Assembly: GCF_011762225.1 (NCBI RefSeq) | Contig: NZ_JAASQI010000001.1 | Span: 124,001 to 188,000, forward strand | Reading direction: 5' to 3' | Origin: Pseudochelatococcus lubricantis | Lineage (GTDB): Bacteria; Pseudomonadota; Alphaproteobacteria; Rhizobiales; Beijerinckiaceae | DNA length: 64,000 nucleotides | Shown: in pieces, positions 18,905 through 28,600 of the stretch | Layout: each line of letters begins with the position of its first letter | Numbering within the stretch: the stretch's first letter is position 1 | Program-made: the position numbers and the translations under genes | The notes under the pieces: model-generated | What the model was told of the DNA's origin: nothing | Seen by the model: only the letters and a program-made list of their open reading frames with translations | Database searches by the model: none

Positions 18905-19989
18905 ACCGGAAACACGCGCGCCGGCGACATCATGCGCCGGTGCGCGACCGCGTGGCCGAGCAGCAGCACGGCCATCGCCTGATGCAGCAGCGCCGCCCAC
19001 AGGGGTGCGAACAGCAGCAGCGTCATGATGCCGATGGCGGCCTGCGCCAGTACCAGCCCTGCCAGCACGCGCGCCATCCGCACCGTCTTCGAGCCCGGCG
19101 CGGCCCTTGCCGCGTCGATGGCGTGCCAGACGACCAGCGCCAGCAGCAGATAGGCACCGACGCGGTGATTGAACTGCACGAGCGCGGTCGACTCCACCAG
19201 ATTGCGCCACCACGGCGAAACCTGCAGCAGGGTGAAGCTGTCGGGAATGAGGCGCTCCGCCATCAGCGGCCAGGTGTTGAACGACATGCCGGCATTGAGC
19301 CCGGCAACCAGCGCCCCGAGCGCAATCTGCACCAGAATCGCCGCGACCGCGATGGAACCCGTGATCCGCAGCCGCGCGGGCACGGCGATGCGCGCATGCC
19401 TGTCGCGCAGGCCGACGGCGATCCACACCACCGCGACGAACAGGCCGCAGGCCGCGACGAGATGGAGCATGAGCTTGATCGGCGCGACAGCCGTCATGCC
19501 GGGTTCCAGGCCGGACGCCACCATGATCCAGCCGATGCCGCCCTGCGCCCCGCCGAGCAGGCCGATGGCGAGCAGCGTGGCGAGGAACCGCCCACGCACG
19601 ACGCCCCTGTAGGCGAACCACAGCAACGGCAACAGATAGATGAAACCGATCAGCCGGCCGAGCTGGCGATGCCCCCATTCCCACAGATAGATGAACTGGA
19701 ACTCACCCAGCGTCATGCCATGGTTGAGCAACTGATATTGCGGCGTGGCGCGGTACTTTTCGAACTCCGCCAGCCACGACGTCTCCGTCAGCGGCAGCAG
19801 CATCCCGGTGACGGGCCGCCATTCGGTGATTGAGAGGCCGGAGCCGGTGAGCCGCGTCGCGCCGCCGACGATCACCATCAGCACAATGAGCGCCGCCACC
19901 ATACCCAGCCATATCCGCACCGAGCGGCGGGTGGGATCGGCCATTTTTTCGGCGACGGCGACGGATGGGGGGAACGTGCTGATCGTCAT
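18886..19989 (-). CDS. ctaA: heme A synthase (CtaA/COX15)
   Basis: A 367-residue membrane protein with eight predicted transmembrane helices. It oxidises heme O to heme A for cytochrome aa3 oxidase. Conserved features are GGATRLTGSGLSITEWRPVTG near the first helix, the histidine-bearing EWGHRQLGR and LHQAMAVLL helices and NHRVGAYLLL. This is the alphaproteobacterial/mitochondrial class-2 type. The ATG at 19989 (MTISTFPPSVAVAEK) gives the family length; a longer frame to 20229 is spurious. It converges on metY, overlapping by 19 bases. Confidence 0.95.
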   Translation of the reverse strand: MTISTFPPSVAVAEKMADPTRRSVRIWLGMVAALIVLMVIVGGATRLTGSGLSITEWRPVTGMLLPLTETSWLAEFEKYRATPQYQLLNHGMTLGEFQFIYLWEWGHRQLGRLIGFIYLLPLLWFAYRGVVRGRFLATLLAIGLLGGAQGGIGWIMVASGLEPGMTAVAPIKLMLHLVAACGLFVAVVWIAVGLRDRHARIAVPARLRITGSIAVAAILVQIALGALVAGLNAGMSFNTWPLMAERLIPDSFTLLQVSPWWRNLVESTALVQFNHRVGAYLLLALVVWHAIDAARAAPGSKTVRMARVLAGLVLAQAAIGIMTLLLFAPLWAALLHQAMAVLLLGHAVAHRRMMSPARVFPVQPASA

Positions 19990-20139
19990 GAGTTGCGGCT
20001 TGACGCTTCCGGGATTACGGGTATCGATCAGCCCAAACATAGTCCGTCGACGCGCCCGGCACAACGCACGCGGATGCGGCAGATTTTCACGCCTGCGCGG
20101 CCTCCGGCCGCCGCGGACCCGAGCGGGGCAGACGACATA

Positions 20140-20355
20140 ATGAAGCGGCGCACGCGAAAGTTCATCGGTATGATCGCCATTCTGGCGTTCGGCATCTTCT
20201 ACGCGCTGCTCGTCATGGCCTTCGCCCATTCGCGCGTGCCGGAGTGGCCGAGCGCAGCGCAGCTCGCCTTCTATATCGTATTCGGCATGGGCTGGATCCT
20301 GCCGATCCTGCCGCTCATCCGCTGGATGGAGAAGCGCGGCGCCGGCGAGGAATAG
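20140..20355 (+). CDS. small DUF2842 membrane protein
   Basis: A 71-residue protein with two transmembrane helices (about residues 8-30 and 42-64) and the family signatures MKRRTRKFIGMIAIL at the start and LAFYIVFGMGWILPILPLIRWM near the end. The family is restricted to alphaproteobacteria and its function is unknown. The start was chosen at ATG 20140 because upstream sequence is arginine-rich and non-conserved. It is divergent from ctaA and convergent with the polysaccharide co-polymerase. Confidence 0.85.
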   Translation: MKRRTRKFIGMIAILAFGIFYALLVMAFAHSRVPEWPSAAQLAFYIVFGMGWILPILPLIRWMEKRGAGEE

Positions 20356-20369
20356 GACAGCGCCGGCGG

Positions 20370-22484
20370 TTACGCGCCCGCCAGCGCCACGACGATGTTG
20401 TCGATCCCCTGCTCGCGTAGCGCCTCGTAGGCGGCGAAGGCGGCGACGTCGACGACATCGCCCTGTGCAACCAGCACCACGCCGTCGGCGCGCCGGGCCA
20501 GCCTGTCGGACAGATCGCCCTGCTCGTCCGCCCCCACCGCGGCGACGACCCAGTCGTAGGTCTGGTCGAGCGCGGCGAGCGCAAGTTCGGCTGCGTCGCC
20601 CGCCGGCAGGCTTTGCGCGATGGCCCGCCCGCGCTCCATCCGATGGAGCCGGGAACCGGGATCGCGGACGATGATTTCCGAAAACGATGCGCGGCCCTCG
20701 ACGAGATCGGCGAAGCCGGCCGCCGCGACGTCGGCCGGTGCGGCGGGCAGCGTGAGATCGAGGAAAATGACCCGTTCCTGCAGGGCGAGCCGCCGCGCGA
20801 GTGCGCCAGCGGCTGCCGCCGTGCGCCCGGACGGCGCCGCGCCGAGGACGAGCAGGCGCCGCCCTCTCTCGGGAACGGCGGCGATGGCGAGCCGCGCCAG
20901 CAGGGCATCGAGCGCATCGTCGCCCGCGCCCTCCACCCGCACCGAGGCAAACGGCGGCCGCTGCGCGACCGGCGGCGGAACGGACCCTCCCGCCCGGATC
21001 GGGATGCTTGCGGGGGCGGCGGGCGCAACAGGGGCGATATCGGCCGCCGGTGGAGGACCGGCCGCGGTTTCTGCCTCTCCCGCCGTGAAAACCGGCGGTG
21101 GCGCGCCGACCGCACCCGGCGCGAGTCCGCCGCGCGGACGCCCGCTCCGCCCGGTGCCGCCGCCGAACAGCGCGGTCGCGACGAGCGCGGCGACCAGGGC
21201 CGCGCCCGCGCCGACGCCCACCGGCACCGCGCGGTCGGGCGCCTCGGGCGAGCCGGCAGGGGTGAGAACGCGGGCAGCGCCCGCGCCGTCACGCACGCGC
21301 GCCGCCTCATCCTGCAATCTTTCGCGCTCAAGCGCCAGTTGCAGGCGCGCCCGCTCGACGTCGCGGTCCATCGCCTCCTGGCGCCGGCGATTGTCATGCG
21401 CGGCAGCTATGATCGCTTGCCGCAGCCGGATGGCGGTATCGAGCTCCACGACACGCGCCGCCAGATGCTCGCGCTCACCGGCCAGCCATTCACGTGTCGA
21501 TCCCTGGGCCTGCGAAATCTGGTCGTCCAGATCGGCGGCCCGCGCCGTGAGCGCCCGCACCCGCCAGTGCCGCGCCTCCCGGATGCGGCGCTCGGCGGCG
21601 AGTTCGGCGCGCAGCGTGAGCCGCTGCTCGACGAGGTGGCTCAACAGGTTCGCACCCTCGGACGGCGCGCGGAACAGATCGCCCGAGGCGCCCATCGTCT
21701 CGACCGATGCGAGACGGCGCCCGATCGCATCCTGCTCCGCCAGCAGTGCCGCCCGTTCGGCGATCAGCAGGGCGAGGTCGTCCGCGGCCGTGCGCGCACG
21801 CTGCGCGGTCTCACCGCCCGCCGGATCGGCCCGGAAGGCCGCGGCGGAATCGAGGCCGCGCTGCAGCGCCTGCTGCGCCTCGGCAACGTGCAGGGATGCA
21901 GCGCGCAGCGCATCGTCCCGCTCGGTGACGGCGGCCCTGCGACGGTCGAGGTAGACCTGCGCCACGACATTGGCGGCCCGCGCCGCGGCCTCCGCGTCGT
22001 CCGCCGTCATGGTGATGGACAGAATGCCGGCATCGTCTGCCGGGCGTGTGCCGAGCGCCTTCAGGAAAGCGCGTTCAAGGCCGGCCTCGCCGTCGCGCCC
22101 GGCGCCGTTCCTGCCCCCAGTTTCCCCCAGCCATTGACGGACGAGCCCGGGCAGGCCGTCCAGCGGGTCGCCGCGCAGTCGCGCGACCGTCTCCGCGCCA
22201 AGCAGCGCCACCGCTTCGCGCGCGAAATCCGGCGAGGCGACGATCGCCGCCGCAACCGATGGCCTGTCGCCCACCGGCGCGAGGCCCTGCCCCTCCGTCA
22301 GCAGCAGCGACGTCTGCGCCGTGAAGCGCGGCGGCACCAGCGAAGCAGCCAACGCGCCCGCCAGCAGCGCGACGAGCCCGACCGCCAGTGCGACCGGCAA
22401 GCACCGCAGCAACGCGCGGGCGCGCCTCCCCGCTCCGGCGGGGATTATCGGCGCGGCGTAAACGGCGCCTGACGGCTGCGTCAT
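20370..22484 (-). CDS. Wzc/ExoP-like polysaccharide co-polymerase with atypical P-loop
   Basis: A 704-residue inner-membrane protein. A transmembrane segment (about 27-50) precedes a Wzz-type periplasmic domain (SLVPPRFTAQTSLLLTEG), a long Ala/Arg-rich coiled coil (about 180-400), a second membrane segment (about 420-440) and a Pro/Ala-rich linker. The C-terminal domain (about 535-704) resembles MinD/BY-kinase folds. Its Walker A region reads GAAPSGRTAAA, with Arg where the family has Lys, the A' region is VIFLDLTLP, and there is no tyrosine-rich tail. Wzc/ExoP proteins set chain length in capsule or exopolysaccharide export. This one probably keeps the scaffold role but may lack kinase activity. 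No Wzx, Wzy or Wza gene is adjacent. Confidence 0.75.
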   Translation of the reverse strand: MTQPSGAVYAAPIIPAGAGRRARALLRCLPVALAVGLVALLAGALAASLVPPRFTAQTSLLLTEGQGLAPVGDRPSVAAAIVASPDFAREAVALLGAETVARLRGDPLDGLPGLVRQWLGETGGRNGAGRDGEAGLERAFLKALGTRPADDAGILSITMTADDAEAAARAANVVAQVYLDRRRAAVTERDDALRAASLHVAEAQQALQRGLDSAAAFRADPAGGETAQRARTAADDLALLIAERAALLAEQDAIGRRLASVETMGASGDLFRAPSEGANLLSHLVEQRLTLRAELAAERRIREARHWRVRALTARAADLDDQISQAQGSTREWLAGEREHLAARVVELDTAIRLRQAIIAAAHDNRRRQEAMDRDVERARLQLALERERLQDEAARVRDGAGAARVLTPAGSPEAPDRAVPVGVGAGAALVAALVATALFGGGTGRSGRPRGGLAPGAVGAPPPVFTAGEAETAAGPPPAADIAPVAPAAPASIPIRAGGSVPPPVAQRPPFASVRVEGAGDDALDALLARLAIAAVPERGRRLLVLGAAPSGRTAAAAGALARRLALQERVIFLDLTLPAAPADVAAAGFADLVEGRASFSEIIVRDPGSRLHRMERGRAIAQSLPAGDAAELALAALDQTYDWVVAAVGADEQGDLSDRLARRADGVVLVAQGDVVDVAAFAAYEALREQGIDNIVVALAGA

Positions 22485-22510
22485 GGGCTATTCACCTGGG
22501 CTACTTACCT
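22485..22510 (-). repeat. 13-bp tandem duplication spanning the ribosome-binding site
   Basis: On the reverse strand AGGTAAGTAGCCC and AGGTGAATAGCCC lie head to tail directly before the ATG at 22484, differing at two positions. Each copy contains an AGGTRA Shine-Dalgarno-like core. A degenerate third copy may lie at 22511-22522. Confidence 0.6.
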
Positions 22511-22655
22511 GAGGCTGTTCATGGGGCCGGTTGACCACGGTCGCAGGATGTCCGGACGGTATCCATCCGGATCAGGCAACAAGAAAAGCCGTTCAAGGTT
22601 GAGGTCCGGTTAACGGCGCCCCGGATCTGGCAGCGCCGGGAGGTGGCCCATAACG

Positions 22656-22682
22656 AAAAACCCCGGCGCAGGAGCGCCGGGG
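22656..22682 (-). terminator. Rho-independent terminator of the porin gene
   Basis: A perfect 9-bp GC stem (22661-22669 with 22674-22682, 4-base loop) followed on the reverse strand by five T residues, about 30 bases after the porin stop codon. Confidence 0.9.
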
Positions 22683-22713
22683 CCGTGGATCCCGATACGA
22701 CGGAGAGCGCGTA

Positions 22714-24003
22714 TCAGAAGTCGCGCTGCAGACGGATGCGCGTCTGGACCTGGTCCTCGTTGCGCTTCACGTAGTAGGGCTGGTTGAAGTCGACGACGCG
22801 GAAGCGGTCGCGCTCCAGACGGCCGTAGAGGACCTCGACACCGATGTCGAACTTGGACACCGGCGACCAGATCAGAGCCGTACCGGCCTGCCACATGTTG
22901 AAGTCGCGGAACAGCGCGTTGCTGAACTTGACCGCAGAGTTGTAGGACACGTCCGTGTACGAACCCCAGAGGGTCGAACGGACGCTCGGGGTCCAGTAGT
23001 GGACGCCGGCAGCGGTGATGTTGAAGCCCGAAGAGGTCTTGATGTCGCCGTTGATGACGTAGCCATCGATCACGGTGTTCGAGACCTTGCCGGCAGTGGT
23101 GCTGCCGTTCAGGCCGAGGTAGCTGAGAGCGCCGTCCGCGTAAGCGGCCTGCAGCCACAGCACGTCACCCGCGCCGAGCTGCGGGAGCTTGAACTTCACG
23201 CCACCCTGAATGGCCCAGCCATAGGTGGTGTCGACGCGCGTGCCCCAGCTGCCGCCCCACGGATTGTAGATCGTGCCGGAGTTGAGCTGATGCAGGGCGC
23301 CCGACAGCTGAGCGGAGCCCCAGTCCTGATCGACGCGCAGGTTGGCGATGACGTCGGGCAGACGCTGGCCAGCGCGGTCGTAGTAGCTCGAGTTCAGCTC
23401 GCGGTTGCCGCGGTCTTCGAGCGAGATGGTGGCCGAGAAGCCCGAACCGAACGTGGCGGTGTAGGCCAGCAGGTTGGTCGAGGTATCCGAACCAGGCGCG
23501 CCGCCGAAGCTGCCCCAGTTCAGGTCAGACGCGTAGAAGTCGAAGAACGACTGGGCCTGACCGGCGGTGATGCCAGCCCACTGGATGTAGGCCTTGTCGA
23601 GCAGCGCACCGTTGCTGGTGCCCTGGTTGCCGGTGTTCTTGTCGATCTGGAAGCGCATGTAGGCGCGCAGCGTGCCCCACTCGGTCGGCGTACGGACGTC
23701 GACGTTCAGACGGGCGCGGGCCTTGATGCCGGTGGCATCCTTGTAACGACCATTGCCAGCCTGGTTCGGGGAGGCGTTGGTGTTGCGCGGCTCGATGTAG
23801 ACGTAGTCAGCACGGACACGGCCGGAGAGCTGGATGCAGCTATCCGTGCCGGGGACGTACCAGAAGCCAGCGCCGTACGTGGAGCAGACGCGGACGTATT
23901 CGACGGGAGCAGCCTTCGTGACGGGAAGATCTGCAGCCTGAGCTCCGGCAACCGCGGCGATGCCGGCGGCGGTTCCGAGGAGAAGGCTCTTCACGAGCTT
24001 CAT
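22714..24003 (-). CDS. outer-membrane porin, Porin_2 (alphaproteobacterial) family
   Basis: A 429-residue beta-barrel porin. A Sec signal peptide (about 1-23, ending AGAQA) is followed by the family opening ADLPVTKAAPVEYVRVC, the paired cysteines in CSTYGAGFWYVPGTDSC and the strand ISGR/LSGRVRADYVYIEP. The protein ends in Phe, the outer-membrane insertion signal read by BamA. Homologues in Brucella (Omp2) and rhizobia form trimeric general porins. A GGAGG ribosome-binding site precedes the ATG. The upstream region is unusually AT-rich, and a strong terminator follows, so it is a single-gene unit. Confidence 0.95.
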   Translation of the reverse strand: MKLVKSLLLGTAAGIAAVAGAQAADLPVTKAAPVEYVRVCSTYGAGFWYVPGTDSCIQLSGRVRADYVYIEPRNTNASPNQAGNGRYKDATGIKARARLNVDVRTPTEWGTLRAYMRFQIDKNTGNQGTSNGALLDKAYIQWAGITAGQAQSFFDFYASDLNWGSFGGAPGSDTSTNLLAYTATFGSGFSATISLEDRGNRELNSSYYDRAGQRLPDVIANLRVDQDWGSAQLSGALHQLNSGTIYNPWGGSWGTRVDTTYGWAIQGGVKFKLPQLGAGDVLWLQAAYADGALSYLGLNGSTTAGKVSNTVIDGYVINGDIKTSSGFNITAAGVHYWTPSVRSTLWGSYTDVSYNSAVKFSNALFRDFNMWQAGTALIWSPVSKFDIGVEVLYGRLERDRFRVVDFNQPYYVKRNEDQVQTRIRLQRDF

Positions 24004-24604
24004 TGTGTGACCTCCAGAGAGATATCGAGACCCTTACGAGAGCAGGCCGTCCCCTATAAGCCGCCTTCCAAGAGACCGGCAGATGAAGCGCCTTTGTTCT
24101 TCCGAAAACCAGTCTTGCCCCACAATGCCCCGCCGATAGACAGGTAATCTGCGACTCATCCGATTGTCCGGTTGCCCTCGACGCGACAACCATGACCGAC
24201 CGACACCGTTCATTCAATAATTATGGAACGATTATGATGCGTTTTGAACCTTGTGTTGCGAAAACGCCACGCGAATATGAGAGGGAAACTTGATATAGAT
24301 ACAAGTCAAAATTTGGAATTTTTGGAAAAATTTTTCCTTTTCCGTAATAAACATGATGAAATATTCTCTCGAACCGCGTTAAAATTCATTAAATTTTTGT
24401 TAAAAAAACGCAGAGCGCCAATAGAAATCAAGTCAATAAGCTTTTCGGCGCCGGATATTTCTTCTTGTGGTTCAATATGGCGTGACTGCGTGGAATTATG
24501 TTAATGTCAGATATCACGCATGCCCGTACAGTTCGTGCCGAACCGATGACTGGGCTGTTTCCGCCCGCGCGGTGCCCGTGCCGCCGCAACCTTCACCCAT
24601 CAAA
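24004..24604. other. AT-rich intergenic region upstream of the porin gene
   Basis: About 600 bases with no credible gene. The stretch 24190-24500 is strikingly AT-rich against the GC-rich surroundings. It includes a perfect palindrome GGAAAAATTTTTCC (24324-24337), several A and T tracts, and CATAAT-like -10 candidates on the reverse strand near 24213-24235 that could serve the porin. An 86-codon open frame on the forward strand (24244-24504) has no recognisable features and was not called. Confidence 0.55.
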
Positions 24605-24690
24605 AGAAAAAAGCAGCATGCCCCTGCGGACGTGCTGCCAGATAACACTGATTCGACACTCGATAGCATACGGTCGAATCAAGGCGATAA
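24605..24690 (-). ncRNA. candidate small RNA ending in an intrinsic terminator
   Basis: On the reverse strand two hairpins follow each other. The first pairs TGATTCGA with TCGAATCA (24681-24674 with 24656-24649, perfect 8 bp). The second pairs GCAGCA with TGCTGC (24638-24633 with 24618-24613) and runs into six T residues and TTTT (24612-24601). The gene upstream on this strand (cold-shock protein) stops at 24871, about 190 bases away, and the porin starts about 600 bases downstream. It is either an independent sRNA or the 3' end of the cold-shock message. No clear promoter was identified, so the 5' end is a guess. Confidence 0.4.
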
Positions 24691-24870
24691 ATCGACAATC
24701 CGCCAAACAGGCCGTTTATTGGCCGGAACGGGGAGCAGCAACACCACCATAGCGCCGGGCGCCGCACGACACGACCCCGGTTTTTGCAACGAACGGACAT
24801 GAGCCCGTCCCCGTCTGCGGGACACCCGAAGCGGTTGTCCCACCGGACATCAAGCCCATGAGGCCCGATA

Positions 24871-25518
24871 TCAATCGAGAGCGATGTTTGACGCCTCGCG
24901 GCCCTTGGCGCCGGCAACGACACCCATCTGCACGCGCTGGCCTTCCGCGAGATCGGTGAGACCCGCGCGCTGCAACGTCGAAGCGTGAACGAAAACGTCC
25001 CTGCCGCCGTCGTCGGGCTGAACGAAGCCGAAGCCCTTGTCGCGGTTATACCACTTCACCGTTCCGTTGATGTCCTCGGCCGGCCCTTCGATACGCGGCG
25101 GATAGCCGCCACCGAAACCGCCGGCACGCGGCGGACGCGCGGGACGCGACTGGGGCGGAAGGTCTTCGAGTTCGAGAACCTCGGCCACCTGAGGCCCCTT
25201 CGGACCGTCGCGCAGGCGAACGATTGCGCGCGCCCCCGCCTCGGCCCCGGAATGCCCGGCGGCTTCCAGCGTCCGCAGCGACAGGAACGCATCGCCCGAG
25301 CCGTCCGACGCGGCCACAAAGCCGAAGCCCTTGCTCGGATTGAACCACTTCACGGTTGCTTCGATGGCGGGCCCCGTCGGGCCGCCGATCGACTGGGGAT
25401 AATAGCCGTTGTCACTGTCGTCACGGCTGGAATGGCCATACCCGCCATCGCGCGGCTCGAAACCGTCTCTACGGGCGCCCCGCCGGCGCGCGTCACGGGA
25501 ATCGTCATATCGGTTCAT
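24871..25518 (-). CDS. cold-shock protein with two cold-shock domains
   Basis: A 215-residue RNA/DNA-binding protein. A basic, Arg/Asp/Gly-rich head (1-50) is followed by CSD1 (about 51-118, KWFNPSKGFGFV), a Pro/Arg linker, and CSD2 (about 148-215, KWYNRDKGFGFVQPDDGGRDVFVHAS). CSD2 carries intact RNP1 (KGFGFV) and RNP2 (VFVHAS); in CSD1 the RNP2 position reads AFLSLR, so it is less canonical. Double-CSD proteins are typical of alphaproteobacteria (CspC/CspD-like in Caulobacter). They melt RNA structure in the cold or in stationary phase. The roughly 180-base upstream region includes a hairpin (AACCAT/ATGGTT, 25575-25590) that may be in the leader. Confidence 0.92.
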   Translation of the reverse strand: MNRYDDSRDARRRGARRDGFEPRDGGYGHSSRDDSDNGYYPQSIGGPTGPAIEATVKWFNPSKGFGFVAASDGSGDAFLSLRTLEAAGHSGAEAGARAIVRLRDGPKGPQVAEVLELEDLPPQSRPARPPRAGGFGGGYPPRIEGPAEDINGTVKWYNRDKGFGFVQPDDGGRDVFVHASTLQRAGLTDLAEGQRVQMGVVAGAKGREASNIALD

Positions 25519-25697
25519 ACAGAAAGATCCAACTACAGGTGGTCAATGTTAACAGGACAGGCAACCCCCGCACGAACCATTCGTATGGTTGGCCCCTCTC
25601 CATCGCAGTTTACCGGCGACGGAGCATCATACCCTTGTTTTCGTCCATGTGCGAGGACGTTAATGCGAGAAAAATGAGTAATCGGGTCGATAGCTCT

Positions 25698-28600
25698 CTA
25701 TTCGAGCACCACCAGCAGATCCTTGGCGTCCACGGGGCTGCCCGCGCTCACCAGAACCTCACGCACAACGCCGTCACGCGCCGCCCGCAAGGCGGTTTCC
25801 ATCTTCATTGCCTCGATGGTGACGAGCACGTCGCCGGCCTTCACGCTCTGCCCCGCCTGCACCGCGAGCGTGGCGATCAGGCCCGGCATCGGCGCGGCGA
25901 CATGGGCGTCGTTGCCGTCCTCCGCCTTGCGACGGGACGGCAGGTCCGCCACCGCCGCCCGGTTCGGCACCTTGATGATGCGCGGCTGGCCGTTAAGCTC
26001 GAAGAACACGCGCACGAGCCCGTCCTCGTCAGTCTCGCCGATGGCCTGCAACTGGATGACGAGTGCCTTGCCGCGTTCGATCTCGACGGTAATCTCGCCG
26101 CCGGGCTGCATGCCATAGAAGAAGTTGGGCGTCGGCAGCGTGGATACCGGACCGTACTTCCAGCTCGTCATGGCAAAATCGGTGAAGACTTTCGGATACA
26201 TGAGATAGGAAGCCAGCTCCTGATCGCTGACCGGCCGGTCGATCTTGCCCGCCACCGTCTCCCGCTCCACGGAGAGGTCGGCCGCCGGGATGAGCGCGCC
26301 CGGGCGGGCGGTCGACGGCGTCTCGCCTTTCAGGACCTTCTTCTGCAGCGCCTCGGGCCAGCCACCAGGGGGCTGGCCGAGATCGCCGCGCAGCATCTCC
26401 ACCACGGAGGCCGGGAAGGCGATCTCGCGTGCCGGATCGAGTACGTCGGCGGGCGCCAGTTCCTGCGCCACCATCATCAGCGCCATGTCCCCGACCACCT
26501 TTGACGACGGCGTGACCTTGACGATGTCGCCGAACAGGTCGTTCGCATCGCGATAGGCGCGCGCCACCTCGTGCCAGCGCGTCTCCAGGCCGAGTGCCCG
26601 CGCCTGCTCCTTCAGGTTGGTGAACTGGCCGCCCGGCATCTCGTGCAGATAAACCTCGGACGCCCCCGCCCGCAGGTCGCTCTCGAAGGCCGTGTACTGC
26701 GCCCGCACCGCCTCCCAGTAGAAACTGATGCGGCGAATGGCGTCCGAATCGAGACCCGTGGCGCGCTCGTCGTTGTGCAGCGCCTCCGCCAGCGAGCCGA
26801 GACATGGCTGCGAGGTGAGGCCGGACATGGCGTCCATTGCCGCGTCGACTGCATCCACCCCGGCGTTGACCGCCGCGAGCACGCTCGCGGCGGAAATTCC
26901 GGAGGTGTCGTGGGTGTGCAGGTGGATCGGCAGGCCAATTTCCTCCTTCAGCGCCTTCACGAGCTTTTTCGCGGCGGAAGGCTTGAGCAGGCCAGCCATG
27001 TCCTTGATGCCAAGGATGTGGCAGCCCGCCGCCTCCAGTTCTTTCGCCAGATCGACGTAGTACTTCAGCGCGTATTTCGGCCGCGCCGGATCGTCGAGAT
27101 CGCCCGTGTAGCAGATCGCGCCCTCGACGAGCTTGCCCGCCTCGCCCACGGCATCGATGGCGACGCGCATGTTCTCCACCCAGTTGAGGCAGTCGAACAC
27201 ACGGAACAGGTCCATGCCGGCCTCGGCCGCCTGCCGGACGAAGTAGCGCACGACGTTGTCGGGATAGTTCGTGTAGCCGACGCCGTTCGCCCCACGCAGC
27301 AGCATCTGCAGCAGGATGTTTGGCGCGCGCTCGCGCAGCAGCGCCAGCCGCTCCCACGGGTCCTCGGAAAGGAAGCGCATGGCCACGTCGAAGGTCGCGC
27401 CACCCCAGCATTCGAGCGAGAGAAGCTCGGGCAGGCCCTTCGTATAGGCATCCGCCACCGAGACGATATCGAAGGTGCGCATGCGCGTGGCAAGCAGTGA
27501 CTGGTGCGCGTCACGCATGGTGGTGTCGGTGACGAGCACGCGCTTTTCGGCCTTCATCCAGTCGGCGAAGCCCTTGGCGCCGAGGCGCTCGAATATCTGC
27601 TTCGAGCCTTCCGGCAGATCATCGCGATGGAAAGCCGGCGGCGCGGGAAAGCGTGCCTCCGCCGGCGGACGGGCGCGCCCGCGCGCCTCCGGATGGCCAT
27701 TGACCGTGACGTCCGCGAGGTAGCCGAGCAGCTTGGTGGCGCGGTCGCGCTTGCGCGGCATGGCGAACAGCGCCGGCGTCTCGTCGATGAAGCGGGTGGT
27801 ATAGTCGCCGCGCAGGAACTTTTCGTGGTTCAGCAGCGCTTCGAGGAAGCTCAGATTGGTGGCCACGCCGCGAATGCGGTACTCGCGCAGCGCCCGCACC
27901 ATGCGCGCCACCGCCTCGTCCGGCGTCGGTGCCCAGGCGGTGATCTTCTCCAGCATGGGGTCGTAGAAGCGCGTCACCACCGCGCCCGAATAGGCCGTGC
28001 CGCCATCGACGCGGATACCGAAGCCGAACGCACCGCGATAGGCGGTGATGCGGCCGTAGTCAGGGATGAAGTTGTTTTCCGGATTTTCCGTGGTGATGCG
28101 GCACTGCAGCGCATGGCCGTTGAGGCGGATTTGCTCCTGCGGCGGAATGCCGGTTTCGGCGACGTTGCCGACATGCCCACCCTCGGCCACGTGAATCTGC
28201 GCCTTGACGATATCGAGCCCGGTCACGGTTTCGGTGACCGTATGCTCGACCTGGATGCGCGGATTGACCTCGATGAAGTAGAAGGCCCCCGTGTCGGCGT
28301 CCATCAGGAACTCGACGGTGCCCGCCCCGACGTAGCCCGTAGCGCGGCCGATCCTGAGCGCGGCCTCGCACAGCTCGGCCCGCTGCTTCCCGTCGAGATA
28401 GGGCGCCGGCGCGCGCTCGACCACCTTCTGATGACGGCGCTGGATGGTGCAGTCGCGCTCGAAGAGATGCACCAGCCCGCCGTGCGTATCGCCCAGCAAC
28501 TGCACCTCGACATGCCGGGCGCGGCGCACGAGCTTTTCGAAATAGACCTCGTCCTTGCCGAAGGCCGCCTTCGCCTCGCGCCGCGCGGTCGCGACCACGC

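Noticed and set aside
24244-24504. An 86-codon forward frame in the AT-rich porin upstream region
   Set aside because: No ribosome-binding site, no family signal, and composition explained by the AT-rich DNA.
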